7,629 nucleotides of DNA from JANWZL01 sp037445185 (GTDB taxonomy: Bacteria; Pseudomonadota; Gammaproteobacteria; Burkholderiales; Thiobacillaceae). Made by a program: the position numbers and the translations under genes. Where the stretch lies: positions 1 through 7,629 of the forward strand of contig JBBIKZ010000114.1 of NCBI GenBank assembly GCA_037445185.1, read 5' to 3'. Below the pieces are notes generated by a model that worked only from the letters and a program-made list of their open reading frames with translations, had not been told where the DNA came from and made no database searches. Every line of letters starts with the position of its first letter. Within the stretch, counting starts at the first letter, position 1. Shown here in pieces: positions 1-5,737 of the stretch.

Positions 1-83
1 AAGTGCCGGAACCCACCACCCTGGCCCTGCTGGGTCTGGGTCTGGCCGGTCTGGGCCTGAGCCTGCGCCGCCGCGCCGCGTAA
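1..83 (+). CDS. PEP-CTERM sorting-domain protein, C-terminal end only
   Basis: Reading from base 3, the last 26 codons give VPEPTTLALLGLGLAGLG followed by LSLRRRAA and a TAA stop at 81-83. This is a textbook PEP-CTERM signal: the V-P-E-P box, a Leu/Gly/Ala-rich transmembrane stretch of about 16 residues, and a terminal Arg cluster. In the known families such proteins are exported and then cleaved and anchored by an exosortase, often in bacteria that make exopolysaccharide. The body of the protein lies outside the window, so its function cannot be stated. The gene is followed at once by a strong terminator, so it ends its own transcription unit. Confidence 0.9.
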   Translation, partial: VPEPTTLALLGLGLAGLGLSLRRRAA

Positions 84-104
84 GAGCGGGGTCGCGCACT
101 GGGC

Positions 105-128
105 AAGGGGCCGCAAGGCCCCTTTTTT
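105..128 (+). terminator. Rho-independent terminator after the PEP-CTERM gene
   Basis: A perfect 6-bp GGGGCC/GGCCCC stem (107-112 with 117-122) closes a GCAA tetraloop of the stable GNRA class. It is followed directly by six T (123-128). The AA before the stem can extend the pairing into the T tract. It lies 21 bases after the stop codon at 81-83. Confidence 0.9.
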
Positions 129-133
129 CATGC

Positions 134-162
134 TTGCCGGCAACGGCGCGCCGGGTTATACC
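134..162 (+). promoter_or_regulatory. Candidate sigma70-type promoter for the acyltransferase gene
   Basis: TTGCCG (134-139) and TATACC (157-162) are separated by exactly 17 bp. Each hexamer matches the TTGACA/TATAAT consensus at four of six positions. The site lies between the upstream terminator and the ATG at 189, where a promoter is expected. Transcription would start near 169 and give a leader of about 20 bases. No clear Shine-Dalgarno sequence is visible before the ATG. This is a visual match only. Confidence 0.4.
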
Positions 163-188
163 GTGATCGTTACCTCCGCCTGCGTGCC

Positions 189-890
189 ATGAAGACCGAT
201 TACAGGGACTACCTCCTCTCCGGCCTGTTCATCCTGTCGGCGCTCACCCTCACGGCCCTGGGGCTTGCCTGGCTGGATGAGCGCCTGCTCGCGGCGTTGG
301 GCCCGCTCTATGCCCCCATTGCGCTGGCCGTGCTCTTCCTCGCCCTCTACGGCGGGTCGAGCGCCCTGCTGCTCAAGCTGCTCGACCGGTCGATACCGCT
401 CAGGCCCGGCAGCTACCGCCTGAACCACGCGCAATTCCGGCTGTGGAAGCTGCGCCACGTGGCGACCGCCCTGGCCAAGGCCGCCCTGACACCGTTCTTT
501 CCGGTGTTCTCGCGCCAGGCCCTCTACGGCCTGCTCGGCGTGCGCGTGGGGCGCAACGTGGCGGTGGCGGGCACCCTGCTCGACCCCACGCTCACCGTGC
601 TGGAGGACGAAAGCGTCGTCGGCGAGGGGGCCATCGTCGCCTGCCATGCCATGGCGCGCGGCCGCTTTCTGCTACGCCCCGTGCGCGTGGGCCGCGGTGC
701 GACGGTGGGCGGCGGCGCCATCGTCATGCACGGGGTGACGATAGGCGAGGGGGCGGTGATCCTGCCCGGGGCGCTGGTGCAGGCCGACACCGAGATCCCG
801 CCCGGCGAGGTCTGGGGGGGGCTGCCGGCCGCGTGCGTGAAGCCGGCGCGGCGCGGCGGCGAGGCGGGGCGGGACGAGCAGACGCCGTAG
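189..890 (+). CDS. Membrane-anchored left-handed beta-helix (hexapeptide-repeat) acyltransferase
   Basis: This 233-residue protein begins with two hydrophobic segments, at about residues 10-29 and 40-64, separated by a short DER-containing turn. A basic linker follows (about 75-110). Residues 118-210 show the I/V/L-G-x(4) periodicity of hexapeptide transferases, for example VRVGRNVAVAG, SVVGEGAIV, VRVGRGATVGGGAIVMHG and VTIGEGAVILPG. The end, GGLPAACVKPAR, matches the G-x-P-A-x-x-(V/I)-K/R close of the fold. His153 in ACHAMARG is a plausible catalytic base by analogy with the family. Enzymes of this fold usually transfer acetyl or acyl groups from CoA or ACP to sugars or amino groups. Two N-terminal membrane segments joined to this domain recall the C-terminal part of Pls/polylysine-synthetase-type proteins, where it is fused to an NRPS; here it stands alone. 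The acceptor is unknown. The final 15 residues are polar and probably disordered. The gene converges on the SRPBCC gene with 8 bp between stops. Confidence 0.8.
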   Translation: MKTDYRDYLLSGLFILSALTLTALGLAWLDERLLAALGPLYAPIALAVLFLALYGGSSALLLKLLDRSIPLRPGSYRLNHAQFRLWKLRHVATALAKAALTPFFPVFSRQALYGLLGVRVGRNVAVAGTLLDPTLTVLEDESVVGEGAIVACHAMARGRFLLRPVRVGRGATVGGGAIVMHGVTIGEGAVILPGALVQADTEIPPGEVWGGLPAACVKPARRGGEAGRDEQTP

Positions 891-898
891 GACGGGCC

Positions 899-1384
899 TC
901 AGCCAGCCTCTTCCGCGCGTGCCTTGAGCGCCGCGTTCATGCGCTCGAAGCCGGCCAGCACGTTGCGCCTGAGCCAGGGCGCCAGGAGGGGCACCAGCCA
1001 GCCGCGGAAGGTCTCCGTCTGCACGAGCCGGCAGCGCCCCGGCCCGAGGGGCTCGATGCGGAAGCGGTGGTCGCCGTCCATCCAGCCCGGCCGGCCCATG
1101 TGGCCGAGCCAGGCGAGCTCCCGGCCCGGCTCGACGGCGGTCAGCGTCAGGGTATAGGGCCCCGGTCTCAACCCCGGCCAGTGGATCTGCACCGCGAGGC
1201 GGCCACCCGTGCGCGCCTCGCCGGCGGCGCGCGGGATGCAGGGGTTCCACTGCGCATAGGCGGGGAAGTCGGTCAGCACCGCCCAGATGCGCTCCGCCGC
1301 CGCCGCGATCGGCGTCTCGGTGTGCAGGATGAGCGTGAGCGGGCCGGCGAAGCGGGCGCGGGAGTCGGGGTCAGCGGGGCGCAT
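899..1384 (-). CDS. SRPBCC (START/Bet v 1-like) family protein
   Basis: This 161-residue protein is the last gene of the minus-strand operon. Typical features of the polyketide-cyclase/dehydrase-like SRPBCC fold are visible. They are an N-terminal beta strand ending in HTETPIAAAAERIWAVLTDF (residues 21-40), the signature AYAQWNPCI (43-50), strands around LAVQIHW and YTLTLTAVEPGRELAW, then RCRLVQTETFRG (117-128) and a long amphipathic C-terminal helix (LRRNVLAGFERMNAALKARA). The fold makes a deep hydrophobic cavity for lipids or other small ligands; no catalytic residue can be named. The start ATG at 1384 lies inside the GMC oxidoreductase gene (14-bp overlap, ATGCGCCCCGCTGA), so translation is probably coupled. 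An in-frame extension to 1948 reads through the oxidoreductase and is not real. Its role could be to bind the product of the neighbouring enzymes; that is inference. Confidence 0.82.
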   Translation of the reverse strand: MRPADPDSRARFAGPLTLILHTETPIAAAAERIWAVLTDFPAYAQWNPCIPRAAGEARTGGRLAVQIHWPGLRPGPYTLTLTAVEPGRELAWLGHMGRPGWMDGDHRFRIEPLGPGRCRLVQTETFRGWLVPLLAPWLRRNVLAGFERMNAALKARAEEAG

Positions 1385-2924
1385 GGACGGTCTGCGTGGC
1401 GGTGAGGTGCGCCGCCACGCGCAGGGCGTTGGCGGCGATGGTGAGCGCCGGGTTGGTGCCGCCGCTGGTGGGAAAAAAACTGGCGTCCACCGCCCACAGG
1501 TTGTCGAGGTCGTGGGCGCGGTTGTGGCGGTCGAGCACGCTCGCGGCCGGGTCGTCGCCGAAGCGGCAGGTGCCGCAGACGTGGGCGAGCATGGCGTTTT
1601 TCTCCGCCTGGTGCAGGGCGAGGAAGCGATAGGGCGCGAGCGTCTGCCGGACGCGCCGGCGGAAGGCCTTGAGCCGCGCGCGGTCGCCTGCGTGCAGACG
1701 GTACTCGATCGCGAGCGGCGGCCCGGCGAGCACGCGGTTGTCGGCATGCGGCAGGTCCTGCAGGATGGCGGCGAGCAGCACGCCGCGGGCGAGGAGCCCG
1801 TCGAGCAGGGGGGCGGCCACGGCGCGCAGCGGCGCGAGCAGGGTGGCGGCCCAGGGCGCCTTCGCCTGCTGTCCGCGGCCCACGTCCGGCAGCAGCAGGG
1901 CGGCCGGCGGCAGGGCGCCGAAGGATTGCAGGGTGCCGTAGGTCGCACCCTCGGCGAGATAGAGGTCGTTCACGCCCAGCTCCTTCTGGCGCCGGTCGTT
2001 GCGGGCGCGGGTGAAGACCAGGTAGAGATCGACCAGGTGGCGCATGAGGTGGCGGCCGACCAGGCCAGAGCGGTTGGCGAGCCCCTGCGGCCAGTGCCCT
2101 GTGGCGGAGCGCAGCAGCAGGGCGGGGGTGGCAAGGGCGCCTGCGGCGAGGAGGTAGTGCCGCGCGCGCAGGGTGAACGCCCGGCCCTGGCGGCGGCAGA
2201 CGACCCCGGTGACGCGGCGGGCATCGGCGTCGAGACGCAGCGCCTCGCATTCGTCCAGCAGCACGGCGCCGTGCAACTCGAGCGCCGGCTCCAGGCAGGC
2301 ACGGCTGGCATCGTTCTTGCAGCCGCGCGGGCAGAGATAGCCCTGGCAGCAGGCGCAGCCGGGGACGAAGTCGCAGGCCTGGGGGAGCCGATAGGGATGC
2401 AGCCCGCGCCGCTGGAAATGCGCCGCCAGTTCCTGTGCCACGGGGCTCGGCGGCGGGGCCGGCGGCAGTTCGGGCGCCGGCGGGCGCAGGGGGTCGCGGC
2501 CGCCGCGCACGCCGTAGAGCCGCTCGGCCTGGTCGTAATGGGGGACGAGGTCGGCATACGTGATCGGCCAGGTCGCGAAATCCTCCGGCAGCAGCCGCTC
2601 CATGGCCATGCCGTAGAGGGCGCTGGAGCCGCCGCTGCCGCAGCCCATGAACGGGATGAGGCGGTGGCCGCCGTCTGCGACCGTCTCGGTGAGACGGCCG
2701 CCGCGGCGCAGGCATGCGTCCGGGTCTTGCCCTGGCGGACAGGCCAGTTCCGGATAGACGCCGCGCAGGGTGTCGGCATGGCGCTGGGCCGCGCGCCCTT
2801 TCTCCACGAAGAGCACGCGCCAGCCGGCGCGTGCCAGGGCGTAGCCCACGGTCGCGCCGCCCACGCCAGTGCCGACCACCAGGGCGTCCCAGTCCTGCTG
2901 CGCGAGGGCGGCGAGGTCAGGCAT
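1371..2924 (-). CDS. GMC-family FAD-dependent oxidoreductase with a cysteine cluster
   Basis: This 517-residue flavoprotein has the N-terminal dinucleotide fold GTGVGGATVG (residues 18-27), with the ribose-binding acid at E41 in FVEKG. Next is the GMC box GCGSGGSSALYG (94-105) and a substrate/FAD middle part with LLAAGALATPALLL (258-271). The C-terminal domain has HVCGTCRFG (448-456), then WAVDASFFPTSGGTNPALTI (477-496). H448 and N491 sit where the family's catalytic His and His/Asn pair is found. Between these parts lies a Cys-rich stretch (184-210) with C192-C193-x4-C198-x3-C202, the spacing known from the iron-sulfur site of FAD-dependent glucose dehydrogenase. The family oxidises alcohols, sugars or sterols. 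There is no signal peptide, so it is probably cytoplasmic. The ATG overlaps the glycosyltransferase stop by 8 bp (ATGCCTGA), with a GAGG about 9 bases upstream. The substrate is unknown. A T7 run encodes part of ASFFPT. Confidence 0.9.
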   Translation of the reverse strand: MPDLAALAQQDWDALVVGTGVGGATVGYALARAGWRVLFVEKGRAAQRHADTLRGVYPELACPPGQDPDACLRRGGRLTETVADGGHRLIPFMGCGSGGSSALYGMAMERLLPEDFATWPITYADLVPHYDQAERLYGVRGGRDPLRPPAPELPPAPPPSPVAQELAAHFQRRGLHPYRLPQACDFVPGCACCQGYLCPRGCKNDASRACLEPALELHGAVLLDECEALRLDADARRVTGVVCRRQGRAFTLRARHYLLAAGALATPALLLRSATGHWPQGLANRSGLVGRHLMRHLVDLYLVFTRARNDRRQKELGVNDLYLAEGATYGTLQSFGALPPAALLLPDVGRGQQAKAPWAATLLAPLRAVAAPLLDGLLARGVLLAAILQDLPHADNRVLAGPPLAIEYRLHAGDRARLKAFRRRVRQTLAPYRFLALHQAEKNAMLAHVCGTCRFGDDPAASVLDRHNRAHDLDNLWAVDASFFPTSGGTNPALTIAANALRVAAHLTATQTVHAPR

Positions 2925-4131
2925 GGCCGAGGGCCTCGTCGAGGATCGCGCTCATTCTCGCCACGGGGTCCAGGGCGGCGAGGACGCCGGCCATGGCCTG
3001 CGCCCGCTGCCGCATGTCCCTGTCGTCGAGCAGACGCACGACGGCTGCACGCACGCCGTCCGCGTCGAGGCGGTCGGTGCGCAGGCGTAGCCCCACGCCG
3101 GCCTTTTCCACGTGGTGCATGGACAGTTGCTGATCCATGTGCGCGGCGATGCCCAGCACCGGCCTGCCGGCGCTCAGGGCCTGATAGACGCCTAGGCTGC
3201 CGCCGTTGCAGACGACCAGGTCGGCGCGGGCGCACAGGCGCTCGCCGGGCAGGTAGTCGGCCAGGTGGACGTTGGCCGGCGGCGTGCCCGGGAGGCGATG
3301 GCCGGCGGTGGCGACGGCGACGATGACAGGCAGTCCGCCCAAGCCCGCGAGGACGACGCGCAGGTGGCGCGGGTCGCCGGAGCTGCCCAGGCAGACGTAG
3401 AGGAGCGGCCGGTCGGCGGGGAGCGCGTCCCACCAGGTCGGCAGGGGGACGTCGGGCGACCAGGCGATGGGGCCCAGATAGCGATGGTTGGCCGGCCGGC
3501 CGGGGGTGGGGATCAGCGTCTCGGCGTCGGCATAGAGCACATAGTCGGCCTCGGTGTAGGGGTGGCGCCAGTCCCAGCCGGCGGCCGGGAGACCGTGCGC
3601 ACGCCGCAGGCGGTTGAGCGACCAGGAGTGGTAGGCGGCGGCGAGCGGCCAGATGCGGTCGAACAGGGGCTGGGCCAGCCTGGGTCCGATGAGCCGGGTG
3701 AGCGGCAGGTCCGGCACGGGGGTGAGCGGGTCGGCATAGGGGCTCCAGTAGGCGTTGGTGATGGCGAGGTAGGGCACACGGCGCAGCCGCGCGGCCACCG
3801 CCAGGGACAGACGGTGGTCGCCGACGACGGCCTGCGGGCGGAGCCGGTCGAGCAGCTCGAGGTCCTCGCGCAGATAGTCGCGCAGGGTGGGGTAGTCATA
3901 AAGCGGGCTGCCGCGGGCGGCGGCACGCAGGAAGCGCTCGCCGGGTTGGGAAGATATGGGGTGGATCGGACAGATCAGGTCGGCGAGCAGGGCCCGATGG
4001 CGCGCGTCGCAGGCAAAGACGATGTCGAAGCGCTGCGGGTCGAGGCCGCGGGCGAGGGCGGCCGGACGGGCGACGTGCGCCAGGGTGACGGCGTCGGCCA
4101 CGAACAGGATGCGTGGGCGGGCTCCGGTCAC
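2917..4131 (-). CDS. GT1-like (GT-B fold) glycosyltransferase
   Basis: This 404-residue protein resembles the UDP-glycosyltransferase/MGT group. The N-terminal acceptor domain starts RILFVADAVTLAHVARP (residues 7-23); H19 is at the position of the usual catalytic base. A linker rich in Trp, Pro and Tyr follows (about 125-235). The C-terminal donor domain contains LLYVCLGSSGDP (243-254), VVCNGGSLGVYQAL (306-319) and GRPVLGIAAHMDQQLS (322-337). VCNGG stands in place of the more common HGG(x)GT element, and the D-Q pair (333-334) is the expected sugar contact. The family attaches a sugar from a nucleotide donor to hydrophobic aglycones such as lipids, carotenoids or polyketides; donor and acceptor cannot be read from sequence. 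The start is GTG at 4131, because no ATG or GTG lies further upstream in frame after the LolA-like stop 43 bases away. No good ribosome-binding site is seen. It overlaps the GMC gene by 8 bp. Confidence 0.88.
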   Translation of the reverse strand: MTGARPRILFVADAVTLAHVARPAALARGLDPQRFDIVFACDARHRALLADLICPIHPISSQPGERFLRAAARGSPLYDYPTLRDYLREDLELLDRLRPQAVVGDHRLSLAVAARLRRVPYLAITNAYWSPYADPLTPVPDLPLTRLIGPRLAQPLFDRIWPLAAAYHSWSLNRLRRAHGLPAAGWDWRHPYTEADYVLYADAETLIPTPGRPANHRYLGPIAWSPDVPLPTWWDALPADRPLLYVCLGSSGDPRHLRVVLAGLGGLPVIVAVATAGHRLPGTPPANVHLADYLPGERLCARADLVVCNGGSLGVYQALSAGRPVLGIAAHMDQQLSMHHVEKAGVGLRLRTDRLDADGVRAAVVRLLDDRDMRQRAQAMAGVLAALDPVARMSAILDEALGHA

Positions 4132-4174
4132 GCTGCCGACCAGCCGAGCGCGAGTCGCGGGGGTGGCCCGGCGG

Positions 4175-4948
4175 TCATTGCAGCCGCTTGAGGTAGTCCT
4201 TGGTGAACACGCGGTCCGGCAGCTCCCTCAGGCGCATGTTGTCGTATTCCAGCACCGATTGCTCGCCGCCGCGCAGGGCGTCCTGCATCACCAGGCGGGT
4301 CGGGCGGTGCTGGCCGGCCATGGGCTGGTAGTTCTCGTAACTGCAGGTCTTGAGCAGCCGGTTCGAGAGCGAATAGAACTCGGCCTTACGCGGCCGGTTG
4401 TTGCGCTTGTTCACCCACAGCAGGACGCGGTGATAGGTCACGCCGCGATCGACGGCATCGAGCTGCAGGACATGGTGCTCCTCGCCGTCGAGGCGCTCGG
4501 TCTTGAGCAGCCGGGGGTTGTAGTCGCCGGTGAAATTGGCGCGCGCCAGGTCGCCGTTGGCGACCTGTCCCATGAGGCGCTGGGCCAGGCCGATGCGGAT
4601 GGGTTGCGCCACCTCGGGCATGAACATCCACAGATCGCGCCCCTTCATGAGCATGATCTGGCCCCGGTCCGAGGCCGGTTCGAGTACCATAACGACCGTG
4701 TTTTCGTTACCCTTGGACAGTATGCGGTATTTTCTGCGGTCGTCGTCCCCGTCCTGCGAGGTGGAGATGCTCACGTCGACCTGGAAGCCCTGGTTCGGGA
4801 AGCGGATCTCGTCGGCGCGCAGGAGTATGCCGCGGGCGACCTCGTCCTCTTCCGGCGGTTCCTGGGCGTGGGGGGCGGCCAGGGGCCAGAGGGTCAGGGC
4901 CAGCAGGGCGGTGCGCAGTAGCGATCGGGATAAAGCAGACATCTCCAT
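4175..4948 (-). CDS. Outer membrane lipoprotein-sorting protein, LolA-like periplasmic carrier
   Basis: This 257-residue protein has a type I signal peptide: Arg-containing n-region, hydrophobic LLRTALLALTLWPLAA, and likely cleavage after PHA (residues 26-28), before QEPPEED. The mature part matches the LolA-like family. GILLRADEIRFP (40-51) and VDVSISTSQDGDD precede GQIMLMKGRDLWMFMPEVAQ (96-115), RIGLAQRLMGQVANGDLAR (118-136) and the NFTGDYN segment. Long beta strands alternate to the end at YLKRLQ. Family members have a half-barrel that shields acyl chains in the periplasm, and many sit beside FtsX-type or RND exporters. This one is the first gene of an operon with a glycosyltransferase, GMC oxidoreductase and SRPBCC protein, and it diverges from an ABC ATPase. 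The ATG at 4948 was chosen because GGGGA lies 5 bases before it and the signal peptide follows. The ATG at 4942 is the alternative. Longer in-frame readings run through the ABC gene and are not real. Confidence 0.87.
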   Translation of the reverse strand: MEMSALSRSLLRTALLALTLWPLAAPHAQEPPEEDEVARGILLRADEIRFPNQGFQVDVSISTSQDGDDDRRKYRILSKGNENTVVMVLEPASDRGQIMLMKGRDLWMFMPEVAQPIRIGLAQRLMGQVANGDLARANFTGDYNPRLLKTERLDGEEHHVLQLDAVDRGVTYHRVLLWVNKRNNRPRKAEFYSLSNRLLKTCSYENYQPMAGQHRPTRLVMQDALRGGEQSVLEYDNMRLRELPDRVFTKDYLKRLQ

Positions 4949-4981
4949 GACGATCCCCAAACAGAACTGGATGGCGCTTCC
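4949..4981. promoter_or_regulatory. 33-bp divergent gap between the LolA-like and ABC ATPase genes
   Basis: This gap must serve two opposite transcription units but is too short for two complete promoters. At least one promoter must lie inside a neighbouring coding region. I see GGGGA (4954-4958 on the minus strand) as a ribosome-binding site for the LolA-like gene. I see no convincing -10/-35 pair for either direction and no obvious palindromic operator. Confidence 0.4.
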
Positions 4982-5737
4982 ATGAGCCTCGTCCGCGTGC
5001 AAGGCGTCACCAAGGAATACCTGCTCGGCGAGCAGGTCGTGGTCGCGCTCCACGATATCACACTCTCCATCGAGGAGGGCGTGTTCATGGCCATCGCCGG
5101 CCCGTCCGGCAGCGGCAAGACCACGCTGCTCAACATCATCGGCTGCATCGATCTGCCCACACGCGGCAAGGTCTACATAGACGGGCGCGAGGTCACCGGC
5201 CGCTCGGCCGACGACCTGGCCGACCTGAGGGCGCGCAGCATCGGCTTCATCTTCCAGACCTTCAACCTGTTCCCCGTGCTCACCGCGGCGGAGAACGTGG
5301 AATACCCCTTGTTGCAGCTGCCCGAGGTGAGCGCTCGGGAAAGGCGGCAGCGGGTGAATAAGTATCTGCGCGTGGTCGGTCTGGACAAACAGGCGGACCA
5401 CCGGCCGAATCAGCTCTCGGGCGGCCAGCGTCAGCGGGTGGCGATCGCCCGGGCACTGGCCATCCATCCGCGCATCGTGCTGGCCGACGAGCCCACGGCC
5501 AACCTGGACAGCAAGACGGGTACGGGGATACTCGAGCTGATGAGAGAGATCAACCGCGAACTGGGGACGACCTTCATCTTCTCCACCCATGACCGGCGGG
5601 TGATGGCCATGGCCGATCGCCTGGTACGCATCGAGGACGGCCATGTGGCCATGCTCGCGGTCAGGGTGAACGAACAGTGGAAGGCGGTCCGCACGCGCGC
5701 GGACGGCAAGACCGACCTCGGCAGGGAGGCAGCGTGA
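4982..5737 (+). CDS. ABC transporter ATP-binding protein, LolD/MacB/FtsE type
   Basis: This 251-residue nucleotide-binding subunit has every ABC motif intact. They are Walker A GPSGSGKT (40-47), Q-loop Q92 in FIFQTFNLFP, signature LSGGQRQRVAIARALA (145-160), Walker B IVLADEPTANLD (165-176) with catalytic E170, and H-loop H203 in STHD. IGFIFQTFNLFPVLTAAENVEYPLL is the pattern of the MacB/LolD (type VII, mechanotransmission) branch, whose partners are FtsX-fold permeases. The last 25 residues or so, after GHVAML, run past the normal domain end. ATP hydrolysis would power a permease that works on a lipid, lipoprotein or peptide without necessarily carrying it through the membrane. No permease follows on this strand; an FtsX-type C-terminus lies at 7504-7629 on the other strand. 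The stop overlaps the next start (TGATG), so the pair is co-translated. A strong ribosome-binding site is not visible at this ATG. Confidence 0.94.
   Translation: MSLVRVQGVTKEYLLGEQVVVALHDITLSIEEGVFMAIAGPSGSGKTTLLNIIGCIDLPTRGKVYIDGREVTGRSADDLADLRARSIGFIFQTFNLFPVLTAAENVEYPLLQLPEVSARERRQRVNKYLRVVGLDKQADHRPNQLSGGQRQRVAIARALAIHPRIVLADEPTANLDSKTGTGILELMREINRELGTTFIFSTHDRRVMAMADRLVRIEDGHVAMLAVRVNEQWKAVRTRADGKTDLGREAA
5723..5729 (+). promoter_or_regulatory. Ribosome-binding site that sets the start of the barrel gene
   Basis: AGGGAGG is a near-perfect anti-16S match seven bases before the ATG at 5737, and it lies within the end of the ABC ATPase gene. It supports the start at 5737 over an in-frame ATG at 5677, which would add 20 arginine-rich residues ahead of the signal peptide. 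Confidence 0.8.

Noticed and set aside
443..1405. 320-residue plus-strand ORF spanning the end of the acyltransferase gene
   Set aside because: Arg/Gly-rich shadow in another frame of the acyltransferase gene and antisense to the SRPBCC gene.
1473..1479. A7 run (T7 on the coding strand) as a frameshift in the GMC gene
   Set aside because: The reading frame gives the conserved DASFFPTSGG motif without a break, so the run is in frame.
1385..1948. Upstream in-frame extension of the SRPBCC gene to a 349-residue protein
   Set aside because: The extra N-terminal part is Arg/Pro/Ser/Cys-rich shadow sequence lying inside the GMC oxidoreductase gene. The SRPBCC domain starts right after the ATG at 1384.
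1287..3326. 679-residue plus-strand ORF
   Set aside because: It is antisense to the GMC and glycosyltransferase genes, is Gly/Ala/Arg-rich with no recognisable domain, and comes from the high GC content.
4949..5644. Extension of the LolA-like frame to a 489-residue protein through the ABC gene
   Set aside because: The added residues are antisense to the intact ABC ATPase, and the extension would bury the signal peptide in mid-protein.
5677..5736. Earlier in-frame ATG for the barrel protein
   Set aside because: It would put 20 polar, basic residues before the signal peptide. AGGGAGG at 5723-5729 is placed for the ATG at 5737.
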